A DNA stretch of 64,000 bases from Anaerorudis cellulosivorans (GTDB lineage Bacteria; Bacteroidota; Bacteroidia; Bacteroidales; Dysgonomonadaceae), in NCBI RefSeq assembly GCF_025943985.1, contig NZ_JAPCWE010000009.1, positions 59,236-123,235 on the forward strand, given 5' to 3'. The notes below the pieces were generated by a model. That model worked only from the letters and a program-made list of their open reading frames with translations. It was not told the DNA's origin and searched no databases. A program made the position numbers and the translations under genes. Numbering within the stretch: position 1 is the stretch's first letter; each line of letters begins with the position of its first letter. Positions 44,767-53,599 of this stretch are shown in pieces.

Positions 44767-47700
44767 ATGACAGATATAACCAAATCCTCTATTAATGAGG
44801 CTTCTACTTTAGAGTCTGCAAATCTGACCAAAAGGGATTTAAGCATTCAGAGAGTTCTTATTTTAGGTTCAGGTGCCTTGAAGATCGGAGAAGCAGGTGA
44901 ATTTGATTATTCGGGTTCTCAAGCCTTAAAAGCATTGCGCGAAGAAGGGATCGAAACTATATTGATCAACCCCAATATAGCCACAGTACAAACATCGGAA
45001 GGTTCTGCAGACAAAATCTATTTCTTACCAGTTACGCCTTATTTTGTTGAAAAGGTGATAGCCCGCGAAAGGCCCGACGGTATCTTACTTTCCTTTGGTG
45101 GTCAGACGGCGTTAAATTGTGGAGTTGCCTTGTATGAAAAAGGGATACTTGATAAGTATAATGTTAAGGTTTTAGGAACGCCAGTTCAGGCTATTATGGA
45201 AACGGAAGACCGAGACCTTTTTGTGAAAAAGCTGGATCAAATCGGGGTAAAGACCATAAAAAGTATGGCTGTGAGTACCGTCGATGATGCTTTGAAGGCT
45301 GCACACTCGCTCGGCTATCCCATTATTGTTCGTGCGGCTTATGCGTTGGGAGGATTAGGTTCCGGTTTTTGCAACAGCGATGAGGAATTGAAAGCGCTTG
45401 CAGGGAAAGCATTTGCATATTCAAATCAATTGCTTATCGAAAAATCGTTGAAGGGTTGGAAAGAGATTGAATATGAAGTTGTACGAGATAAATACGATAA
45501 TTGCATTACGGTTTGCAATATGGAGAATTTCGATCCTCTAGGTATTCATACCGGTGAAAGTATTGTCGTGGCACCTTCTCAAACGCTTACTAATTCGGAA
45601 TTTCAAAAATTGCGTGAGTTATCCATTCGCATTATCCGGCATATTGGTATTATTGGCGAATGTAACGTCCAATTTGCTCTTGATCCTGAATCGGAAGATT
45701 ATCGGGTAATAGAAGTAAATGCACGTCTTAGTCGGTCATCGGCTTTAGCTTCCAAAGCAACCGGATATCCGCTGGCTTTTGTAGCAGCAAAACTGGGTTT
45801 GGGATACGGACTTTTTGATTTGAAAAATTCGGTTACCAAATCCACGAGTGCATTTTTTGAACCAGCCTTAGATTATATCGTTGTAAAAATTCCTCGTTGG
45901 GATTTGGGAAAATTCAATGGGGTTTCAAAAGAGATTGGATCGAGCATGAAGTCGGTGGGTGAAATTATGGCCATCGGGCGTACATTTGAGGAAGCCATTC
46001 AAAAAGGATTACGTATGATTGGACTCGGTATGCATGGGTTTGTTGAAAATAAAGAACTGAAAATTGACGATATCGATAAAGCCCTTCATGAACCTACCGA
46101 TCAGCGTATTTTTGTTATTAGCAAAGCTTTTCGTAAAGGTTATACCATCGATCAGATTCACAATTTGACAAAAATCGACAAATGGTTTCTTTATAAATTG
46201 TATCACATTATCGAAACTGCTGAAGAATTAGAAAAATTGTTTCCTGATTCAATCGATTTTAAAAAAGATAGTAATCCTTCTTTCGATGAATTATTAAAAA
46301 TGGCAAAACAACAGGGTTTTTCCGATTTTCAGATTGCGCGTGCCATCTGGAAAGAGAAGTTGGATGAAGGAAGTCAGGAAGTTATTCGTCAGTATCGTAA
46401 AAAACGGGGTATCGTACCGGTTGTGAAACAGATTGATACGTTGGCTGCCGAATATCCTGCGCAAACTAACTACCTGTATTTGACATACAATGGAATGGAG
46501 AATGATATCCAATATTTGGGTGATCGGCGTTCCGTAATCGTATTGGGCTCGGGTGCTTATCGCATTGGTTCTTCGGTAGAATTCGATTGGTGTTCGGTGA
46601 ATGCGTTGAATACGGTTCGTAAGGAGGGTTATCGATCAGTAATGATTAATTATAATCCAGAAACAGTATCCACAGATTATGATATGTGCGACCGTCTTTA
46701 TTTTGACGAGCTTACATTTGAACGGGTTATGGATATTGTTGAACTTGAAAATCCGTATGGAGTAATCATTTCCGTGGGCGGACAAATACCCAATAATCTG
46801 GCTGTCAGGCTGGATAAAGCAGGTGTGAACATTTTAGGTACGCCTGCAAAAAGCATCGATAATGCGGAAGATCGTCATAAGTTTTCCAGTATGTTGGATG
46901 AACTTAGAATTGATCAGCCTCGTTGGCGCGAATTGACCTCATTGGAAGATATTCATCAGTTTGTGGAGGAAGTCGGCTATCCTGTATTGGTTCGCCCATC
47001 TTATGTGCTATCAGGGGCTGCCATGAATGTGTGTTCAAATGATGAAGAATTGGAAAACTTCCTTCAGTTGGCAGCTGATGTATCCAAACAGTATCCTGTG
47101 GTGGTGAGTTCTTTTATTCAGAATGCGAAAGAAATTGAGTTTGATGCGGTTGCCGATAAAGGCGAAATCATCACTTATGCCATTTCTGAACACGTGGAAT
47201 ATGCCGGCGTGCACTCCGGCGATGCTACTATTCAGTTTCCTCCTCAGCGATTGTATGTCGAAACGGCCAGAAAAATCAAGAAGATTTCGCGTCAAATTGC
47301 AAAAGCATTGAATATATCGGGTCCGTTTAATATTCAATATTTGGCGAAAGATAACCATATCATGGTTATCGAGTGTAATCTTCGTGCTTCACGGTCATTT
47401 CCCTTTGTGTCGAAAGTTCTGAAAATCAATTTTATAGAACTTGCAACAAGAATAATGTTGGGGTTGAATGTGGAAAAACCCAACAAAAGTGCTTTCGATT
47501 TGGATTATGTCGGGATTAAAGCTTCGCAGTTTTCTTTTTCGCGCCTTCAGAAAGCTGATCCTGTTTTAGGGGTGGATATGGCCTCTACAGGGGAAGTGGG
47601 GTGTCTTGGCGACGATTTTCATACGGCGTTGCTTACGGCAATGTTGTCTGTTGGATACACGATTCCGAAAAAAAATGTATTGTTTTCTACCGGTCCGGCC

Positions 47701-48072
47701 AAATCAAAAGCCGATTTACTCGAGTCGGCAAGATTGCTTTACGAAAAGGGCTTCAATTTGTATGCAACTGCCGGATCGCAAAAGTTTTTGGAAGAAAATG
47801 GCATCCCGGCAACATTGGTCTATTGGCCAAGTGATAATAAAAGTCCGAGTGCTGTGGAACTTATTCAAAACAGACAGATCGATTTGATAGTAAATATTCC
47901 CAAAAACTTGACACCCGGAGAATTGAAAAACGGCTATTATATTCGTCGTGCTGCTATAGATTTTAATGTTCCTCTCATTACCAATACCCGTTTGGCAAGT
48001 GCTTTTATTCATGCTTTTTGCAAACTGGATCTTGATGATATCGAAATAAAACGTTGGGATGAATATATGTAA
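44767..48072 (+). CDS. carB: Carbamoyl-phosphate synthase, large subunit
   Basis: 1101-residue synthetase with two ATP-grasp halves that make carboxyphosphate and then carbamoyl phosphate, plus an oligomerisation domain between them. Each half begins with a GSGA run (ILGSGALKIGEAGEFDYSG, and VLGSGAYRIGSSVEFDW). The last about 150 residues form a methylglyoxal-synthase-like allosteric domain (LYATAGSQKFLEENG), where UMP or ornithine bind in other species. Slightly longer than E. coli CarB (1073). Co-transcribed with carA. Confidence 0.96.
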   Translation: MTDITKSSINEASTLESANLTKRDLSIQRVLILGSGALKIGEAGEFDYSGSQALKALREEGIETILINPNIATVQTSEGSADKIYFLPVTPYFVEKVIARERPDGILLSFGGQTALNCGVALYEKGILDKYNVKVLGTPVQAIMETEDRDLFVKKLDQIGVKTIKSMAVSTVDDALKAAHSLGYPIIVRAAYALGGLGSGFCNSDEELKALAGKAFAYSNQLLIEKSLKGWKEIEYEVVRDKYDNCITVCNMENFDPLGIHTGESIVVAPSQTLTNSEFQKLRELSIRIIRHIGIIGECNVQFALDPESEDYRVIEVNARLSRSSALASKATGYPLAFVAAKLGLGYGLFDLKNSVTKSTSAFFEPALDYIVVKIPRWDLGKFNGVSKEIGSSMKSVGEIMAIGRTFEEAIQKGLRMIGLGMHGFVENKELKIDDIDKALHEPTDQRIFVISKAFRKGYTIDQIHNLTKIDKWFLYKLYHIIETAEELEKLFPDSIDFKKDSNPSFDELLKMAKQQGFSDFQIARAIWKEKLDEGSQEVIRQYRKKRGIVPVVKQIDTLAAEYPAQTNYLYLTYNGMENDIQYLGDRRSVIVLGSGAYRIGSSVEFDWCSVNALNTVRKEGYRSVMINYNPETVSTDYDMCDRLYFDELTFERVMDIVELENPYGVIISVGGQIPNNLAVRLDKAGVNILGTPAKSIDNAEDRHKFSSMLDELRIDQPRWRELTSLEDIHQFVEEVGYPVLVRPSYVLSGAAMNVCSNDEELENFLQLAADVSKQYPVVVSSFIQNAKEIEFDAVADKGEIITYAISEHVEYAGVHSGDATIQFPPQRLYVETARKIKKISRQIAKALNISGPFNIQYLAKDNHIMVIECNLRASRSFPFVSKVLKINFIELATRIMLGLNVEKPNKSAFDLDYVGIKASQFSFSRLQKADPVLGVDMASTGEVGCLGDDFHTALLTAMLSVGYTIPKKNVLFSTGPAKSKADLLESARLLYEKGFNLYATAGSQKFLEENGIPATLVYWPSDNKSPSAVELIQNRQIDLIVNIPKNLTPGELKNGYYIRRAAIDFNVPLITNTRLASAFIHAFCKLDLDDIEIKRWDEYM

Positions 48073-48110
48073 GTCATAAATTCTCCCAACTTTTTTCTAA
48101 AATTTATTTT

Positions 48111-49016
48111 ATGACGGCTATCGCAAGAGATTCGGTATTGGCTGACGTTCTTGAGCAACATTGCGAATTGATCCCTATTGCAAATCGGTTTGGTATTTTT
48201 TTGGGAGTCGGGAACAAAACCATTGACGAAATTTGTTCGCAAAATGGGCTGAGTTCCGATCTGATAGTCACTGTTTTTAATGTGTATATAGACGAAGCTT
48301 ATTTGCCGAAAAATAAATTGATGTCATTTGATATTGAGCCTGTCGTCAATTATTTTATGCAAACCATTAACTATTACCTTCAGAATGCTGTACCAAATCT
48401 AGAAAAACATTTAAATGCTTTTATGGCTCTTAGCGGATTGAAAACCGAGGAGTTGAACATGATTCGCAGCCTATTTTTTCAGTTTAAATCCCAGTTTACG
48501 GAACATGTTGAAAAAGGACTTACCTATTTGGAGGACTATCCGCATGAATTGTTGAACGATTTGAAAAATATTCTCATTAGACATATTTCCGACTGGTACA
48601 ATCAGAATTTATGTTATGCCGTTATCTTTTGGATTGATACGCTCGAAAATGATCTTATTATTCACAATAGATTAAAAAATAAGATATTGAAGCCAAAGAT
48701 CAAAAAATTGGATCGACTAGACATTTATGATTTGCAACAAGTGATTACTCATGAAAAAAAACAAGAAAAAAGCAATGCCTCTATACTTACAGGACGGGAA
48801 ATCGAAATACTGAAACTCATTGTACGTGGTTATATCAATAAAGAAATTGCCGATAAATTGAACATTAGTTTAAATACGGTACTTACACACCGAAAACATA
48901 TTATATCCAAAACAGGAATCAAGACAGTTTCAGGTCTAACTTTTTATTGTATTTCAAACGGTTTACTTTCCTCGGATTTTTTGAGCGGTCAAAATAGGAA
49001 CAATAATTTAAAATAA
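48111..49016 (+). CDS. LuxR-type regulator with ScdA-like N-terminal domain
   Basis: 301 residues. The C-terminus (about 226-290) is a LuxR/GerE helix-turn-helix (LTGREIEILKLIVRGYINKE). The N-terminus (about 9-60) resembles the ScdA_N/DUF542 domain of iron-sulfur repair proteins, but FGIFLGVGNKTIDE lacks the usual Cys pair. Residues 75-200 are helical, reminiscent of the hemerythrin-like part of those proteins without a full set of iron-binding His. It may therefore sense redox, NO or a metal state differently or only bind a ligand. It is 38 bases after carB and 5 bases before the creatininase gene. Confidence 0.78.
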   Translation: MTAIARDSVLADVLEQHCELIPIANRFGIFLGVGNKTIDEICSQNGLSSDLIVTVFNVYIDEAYLPKNKLMSFDIEPVVNYFMQTINYYLQNAVPNLEKHLNAFMALSGLKTEELNMIRSLFFQFKSQFTEHVEKGLTYLEDYPHELLNDLKNILIRHISDWYNQNLCYAVIFWIDTLENDLIIHNRLKNKILKPKIKKLDRLDIYDLQQVITHEKKQEKSNASILTGREIEILKLIVRGYINKEIADKLNISLNTVLTHRKHIISKTGIKTVSGLTFYCISNGLLSSDFLSGQNRNNNLK

Positions 49017-49021
49017 GCATA

Positions 49022-49795
49022 ATGAACGGAAAATTGAGTAATGGTTTTTTAGATGCTTCACAAATTACGTGGAGTGAGGTGAGAAAACACGACTATGATG
49101 TGGTTGTTTTACCTTGGGGATCCATTGAACCGCACAATTATCATTTACCATATCTTACCGATTGTTATCTTTCTCATCAAATAGCTCTCGATAGTGCAAA
49201 TGCAGCTTTTGAAAAGGCGGCTGTTAATTGTATGGTTTTGCCGCCGATATATTTGGGCTCTCAAAATCCCGGACAATGGAATTTACCCTTTTGTATTCAC
49301 GCTCGTTACGAAACCCAAAAAGCAATTTTGTTGGATATTGTAGATGCATTGTATCTGCAAAACTTTCGCAAGTTGGTTATTATCAACGGTCATGGAGGGA
49401 ATTCGTTTAAAGCTTTGATTCGCGATATGGCACGTATTTATCCTGATTTTGTCATTGTGCTTGTGGATTGGTATGATATCGTTCCGAAAGATGATTTTTT
49501 TGAAGAAATCCCCGATGAACATGCCGGAGAACAGGAAACATCGGTTATGCTTCATTATTTTCCTCATTTGGTAAAAATGGTAGAAGCGGGGAAGGGGAAT
49601 GCAAAACCTATGAAAATTGAATCATTGAATAAAAAAACAGGGTGGATGCCTCGAAATTGGTCGGAAATTACGGAAGATACCGGAATTGGAAATCCCCAAA
49701 AGTCTACTGCTGAGAAGGGGCAAAAATATGCCGAGGAAGTGGTCTCGCGCATTGCCGATTTGCTCATCGAACTGAAAGATTTTCACCCGCGTTAA
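49022..49795 (+). CDS. Creatininase family amidohydrolase
   Basis: 257-residue cytoplasmic enzyme of the creatininase/DUF447-type metal-dependent amidohydrolase fold. Metal ligands are in GSIEPHNYHLPYLTD (Glu, His, Asp), NGHGGNS and DEHAGEQETS (Glu, His). The family includes creatinine amidohydrolase, formamide hydrolases of riboflavin-type pathways and mycofactocin maturation enzymes, so the substrate here is not deducible. Paired with the LuxR-type regulator, 5 bases upstream; regulation by it is likely but inferred. Confidence 0.87.
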   Translation: MNGKLSNGFLDASQITWSEVRKHDYDVVVLPWGSIEPHNYHLPYLTDCYLSHQIALDSANAAFEKAAVNCMVLPPIYLGSQNPGQWNLPFCIHARYETQKAILLDIVDALYLQNFRKLVIINGHGGNSFKALIRDMARIYPDFVIVLVDWYDIVPKDDFFEEIPDEHAGEQETSVMLHYFPHLVKMVEAGKGNAKPMKIESLNKKTGWMPRNWSEITEDTGIGNPQKSTAEKGQKYAEEVVSRIADLLIELKDFHPR

Positions 49796-49947
49796 CAGGT
49801 CGAAATGGGTTTATAATACAGTTAAGAAAAAAATTCTTCTCCAATATAAATATATATAAAGAAGAGAAAAATGCCTGACTCATGTGATACGAGCTCAAAT
49901 GCAATTTCCTTGAAGAAAAAACGTTTTTTTAACTAAACAATTTATCG

Positions 49948-49955
49948 TAATTTTG
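49948..49955 (+). promoter_or_regulatory. -7 promoter box (TAATTTTG) for mutA
   Basis: Exact TAnnTTTG match in the 269-base gap after the creatininase gene, about 110 bases before mutA. The gap has no gene I can support. Confidence 0.6.
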
Positions 49956-50064
49956 TCAAGTCATTTTAGACTGAATTTGAGGAGGTAATGAATTTTTTCT
50001 TTCCTTTTTGAACGTGAACTGATTGATTTCGGAATTCCAAAATAATAAATAGTAATAAATTATT

Positions 50065-51963
50065 ATGAGTAAACAAAGAGAGAAACTTTTTACTGATTTT
50101 CCACCCGTTTCCACCGAAGAATGGATGGAGAAAATCATCACCGACCTGAAAGGCGCTGATTTTCAGAAAAAAATGGTATGGAGAACAAATGAAGGTTTTA
50201 ATGTAAATCCTTTTTATCGTGCTGAAGACATCAAAGATTTGAAATGGACGGACAATCTGCCCGGTCAGTTCCCGTATGTACGAGGCACAAAAAAGGAAAA
50301 TGTATGGTATGTTCGGCGAGAAATAGAGGTGGATGATTTTCATGCTGCCAACGAAGAAGCAACGTCTTTGCTGAATAGAGGGGTGAATTCTTTAGGATTT
50401 CACATACACCGGGAAAATATAACGTCGAAAAATATTGCTGATCTATTAAATGGCATTGCGCCAGACAAGGTAGAGTTGAATTTTACAACAGAAAAAGGCA
50501 ATGCAGTTGAATTGGCCCGGATTGTTGTAGATTATGTACAGGGTTTGAATTTAGATCCGATGGCCTGTTTTGGTTCAATCGAATATAATCCTTTTTCTGG
50601 TATTCTTCAAGAAGGTAACGATAATCCGGATTGGGAAGACAAGATAGTAGAGATGATAAAGATAACAGCTCCTCTTCCGCGATATCGTGCTATTTCTATT
50701 GGCGGCAATTTATTTACCGATGCCGGCGCTTACCTGTATCAGGAAATGGGTTTTAGCCTTTCTCAAGGAAATGAGATTTTGAACAAGCTTATCGAAAAGG
50801 GTATTAAACCGGATGTGGCAGCAAAAAAGATTAAGTTCGATTTTGGTGTAGGATCCAATTATTTTATGGAAATTGCCAAATTTCGTACTGCCAGATGGTT
50901 ATGGGCTGAAATCGTAAATGCATACCATCCAGTGTGTACACATGATTGTTCCAATAGAGCAGAAGATGATACCTGTCGATGCGCTGCGAAGATGAATATT
51001 CATGCTATTACTTCGAAGTTTAACCAAACGCTGTATGATCCTTATGTAAACATGTTGCGTACGCAGACTGAGGCTATGTCTGCTATTATAGGTATGGTGG
51101 ACTCACTTTCCGTTCGTCCATTTGATGAAACATTTGAAGTACCCACCGAATTTGGTTACCGCATCGCTGTAAATCAGCAATTGTTGTTGAAAGAAGAATC
51201 GCATTTCGACAAAATAACCGATCCGTCGGCCGGTTCATACTACATCGAAAATCTTACAGGTGCATTGGCCGAGCAGGCTTGGAAGCTTTTCCTTGAAACT
51301 GATGAAAAAGGTTTTTATGAAGCGTTGAAGGCAGGTATTATTCAAGATGCGGTGAATACATCGGCCGAAGCTCGTTTTAAGGCGCTCTCTAACAGAAAGG
51401 AGATTTTGGTGGGTACCAATCAGTATCCTAATTTCAATGAGACGATGGTTGATAAACTTCAAGCGAACCTTTTAGACGAATGCATCGGTAGCAAAGTTGA
51501 AGTGGCTCCTCTTAAAAAACTAAATAAAAGTCGTCTTGCCGAACCGTTCAATGACTTGCGCTTGGCAACTGAAAAGAGCGGGAAACGGCCGAAAGTATTT
51601 ATGTTGACAATCGGCAATTTGGCTATGCGTCTTGCCCGTTCGCAATTTTCAGGGAATTTCTTTGCGTGTGCAGGGTATGAAATTATCGATAATCTTGGTT
51701 TCGATACGGTAGAAGAAGGCGTTAAGGCTGCTCGTGAAAAGGATGCCGATATTATTGTTCTTTGTTCAAGTGACGATGAATATGCAACACTGGCACCTCT
51801 GGCTTTTGATCAAGTAAAAAATGGAAAAGAAATTTTTGTTGTTGCAGGTGCTCCTGAATGTATGGATGACTTGAAAGCAAAAGGTATCGAGCATTTTATC
51901 CATATCCGCAGTAACGTATTGGAAACATTAAAGACATTCAATTCGTTATTGGGAATAGCATAG
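50065..51963 (+). CDS. mutA: Methylmalonyl-CoA mutase, small (beta) subunit
   Basis: Partner subunit of the B12-dependent mutase interconverting succinyl-CoA and methylmalonyl-CoA. 632 residues: a TIM-barrel domain (residues about 40-470) and a C-terminal Rossmann B12-like domain (GFDTVEEGVKAA) lacking the DxHxxG cobalt-ligand motif, as expected for the inactive small subunit. The Bacteroidota pathway uses this for propionate formation. The next gene starts 3 bases after its stop; mutB is 1.6 kb downstream. Confidence 0.94.
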   Translation: MSKQREKLFTDFPPVSTEEWMEKIITDLKGADFQKKMVWRTNEGFNVNPFYRAEDIKDLKWTDNLPGQFPYVRGTKKENVWYVRREIEVDDFHAANEEATSLLNRGVNSLGFHIHRENITSKNIADLLNGIAPDKVELNFTTEKGNAVELARIVVDYVQGLNLDPMACFGSIEYNPFSGILQEGNDNPDWEDKIVEMIKITAPLPRYRAISIGGNLFTDAGAYLYQEMGFSLSQGNEILNKLIEKGIKPDVAAKKIKFDFGVGSNYFMEIAKFRTARWLWAEIVNAYHPVCTHDCSNRAEDDTCRCAAKMNIHAITSKFNQTLYDPYVNMLRTQTEAMSAIIGMVDSLSVRPFDETFEVPTEFGYRIAVNQQLLLKEESHFDKITDPSAGSYYIENLTGALAEQAWKLFLETDEKGFYEALKAGIIQDAVNTSAEARFKALSNRKEILVGTNQYPNFNETMVDKLQANLLDECIGSKVEVAPLKKLNKSRLAEPFNDLRLATEKSGKRPKVFMLTIGNLAMRLARSQFSGNFFACAGYEIIDNLGFDTVEEGVKAAREKDADIIVLCSSDDEYATLAPLAFDQVKNGKEIFVVAGAPECMDDLKAKGIEHFIHIRSNVLETLKTFNSLLGIA

Positions 51964-51966
51964 ATC

Positions 51967-52875
51967 ATGGGCAAAGAAAGAAAAATATCGGATTGGATTA
52001 TTGCTACCCGACCGTGGTCATTTCCGGCTTCAACCATGCCGGCACTGGTAACTATTTCCTATGTGTATTTTTTGAAAAATGAAATAGCAAGTGATATTAA
52101 CTGGTTTTATGGTGTGTTGGCGTTTATAGGCGCTTGTATTTTTCAGGCGAGCGGAAATCTGATTGGCGATTATTTCGATTTTAAATATGGCGTTGATCGA
52201 AAAGAGTCTTTCGGATCAAGTCGAATGCTGGTGGATAGAATTTTCTCCCCCAAAACCATCTTGAATTACGGTATCGTTATGCTCGCAATTGGCATTTTAT
52301 TGGGATTGTTTCTTTTTGTCCGCACTGGAACCGATTTGCTTTGGATAGGTGGTATCGGCGTGCTTGCAACTTTTTTTTATTATAAACTGAAGTTTGCGGC
52401 CTTTGGCGATTTGGTAATTTTTATTGTTTACGGACCGCTTATTGGTTTAGGTACTGCTTTTGTCATGACAAATCAGTTGATGTGGAATGTGGTTTTGCTG
52501 AATATTCCGATAGCATTTTTAGTGGTCAACATTCTGCATGCCAATAATATGCGCGATATTCGTGACGATGGTAAAGCTCATATCAGAACACAAGCCATGG
52601 TACTAGGGATGGAGAGGGCCAAAGTGCAATATCTTATCCTTGCTGTAGGGGCTTATGTTGGTGTAATACTGATGGTTGTTTTTGGCATGGTCCATCCTTT
52701 AACGTTGATCGTTTTTCTTTCATTGCCTGTTGAATTGAAAAATTTAAAACAAATGAAAAAAGCCGAAGTTGAGAATCCTGAGTTCATTAAAAATTTGGAT
52801 GCTAATTCGGCTCAATTAGTTTTAATTTTTAGTTTCCTGTTTGCAGTAGCGAATTTTTTTGCTGCCGGATTATGA
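51967..52875 (+). CDS. menA: UbiA-family prenyltransferase (MenA-like)
   Basis: 302-residue inner-membrane enzyme with about 9 hydrophobic segments. Both prenyl-diphosphate motifs are visible: NLIGDYFD (Asn64, Asp68, Asp71) and DIRDDGKAHIRT. MenA attaches the polyprenyl tail to 1,4-dihydroxy-2-naphthoate for menaquinone; other UbiA enzymes make different lipids, so the assignment rests on RPWSFPASTMP, common in MenA. It starts 3 bases after mutA and overlaps the protease gene by 4 bases. Confidence 0.82.
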   Translation: MGKERKISDWIIATRPWSFPASTMPALVTISYVYFLKNEIASDINWFYGVLAFIGACIFQASGNLIGDYFDFKYGVDRKESFGSSRMLVDRIFSPKTILNYGIVMLAIGILLGLFLFVRTGTDLLWIGGIGVLATFFYYKLKFAAFGDLVIFIVYGPLIGLGTAFVMTNQLMWNVVLLNIPIAFLVVNILHANNMRDIRDDGKAHIRTQAMVLGMERAKVQYLILAVGAYVGVILMVVFGMVHPLTLIVFLSLPVELKNLKQMKKAEVENPEFIKNLDANSAQLVLIFSFLFAVANFFAAGL

Positions 52876-53486
52876 AAAAAGTAATTTTTGCTATTATCGT
52901 TGCTGCCGCTTTTTGGTTCATGATGTTTTCTCCATGGACGAAAGAGTACGTAAACTTTTGGATAACCATGGGTATTGCGGGAGTTACGTTGATTTTGATG
53001 AGTGCTTTTTTCGGGAAGGATTTACAAAAACATTTTTCTTTCACAATAAAAGATCTTCTTATTGGTATTAGTTCGGCAGCGGTATTGTACGGAGTATTTT
53101 ATTTAGGTAACATTTTTTCTAAGTTGCTTTTCGATTTTGCTCAAGATCAAGTGTCGAAAATCTATCTGATGAAAGAAGGTGAAAACGAATGGTATCTTGG
53201 TCTTTTGCTCATTTTTTTGATCGGACCGGCTGAGGAAATCTTCTGGCGTGGCTATGTGCAACGTATGCTGGAACCAAAATACGGAGGATGGACAGCTTTG
53301 ATTGTTACTGCATTGGTGTATGCTCTAGTGCATATTTGGTCATTTAATTTTATGCTCATTATGTCTGCCTTGGTTTGTGGTACATTTTGGGGATTGCTTT
53401 ATAAGTATAATAAAAATTTGGTGACGCTGATAATTTCTCATGCTCTTTGGGATGTATCGGTGTTCGTTTTGTTCCCGATTATCTGA
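52872..53486 (+). CDS. CPBP family intramembrane metalloprotease
   Basis: 204-residue membrane protein of the CAAX protease/bacteriocin-processing (Rce1-like) family, with about five hydrophobic segments. The conserved motifs are EEIFWR (Glu121, Glu122, Arg126), a His154 in VHIWSFNF, and SHALWD (His190, Asp194). Its start ATG overlaps the stop of menA (ATGA). Function unknown; possibly cleavage of membrane proteins or lipid-modified peptides. It stands between the two mutase genes. Confidence 0.88.
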   Translation: MKKVIFAIIVAAAFWFMMFSPWTKEYVNFWITMGIAGVTLILMSAFFGKDLQKHFSFTIKDLLIGISSAAVLYGVFYLGNIFSKLLFDFAQDQVSKIYLMKEGENEWYLGLLLIFLIGPAEEIFWRGYVQRMLEPKYGGWTALIVTALVYALVHIWSFNFMLIMSALVCGTFWGLLYKYNKNLVTLIISHALWDVSVFVLFPII

Positions 53487-53599
53487 AATGTTCGGAACTT
53501 CAACAAATGTGAGTCGCCGAATAGAGTAAGATTAATTTCTAAAATAATTGAATAATAAACAGAAAGCTCTTTTTAAGAGGAAGATAGAATAATAAATTT

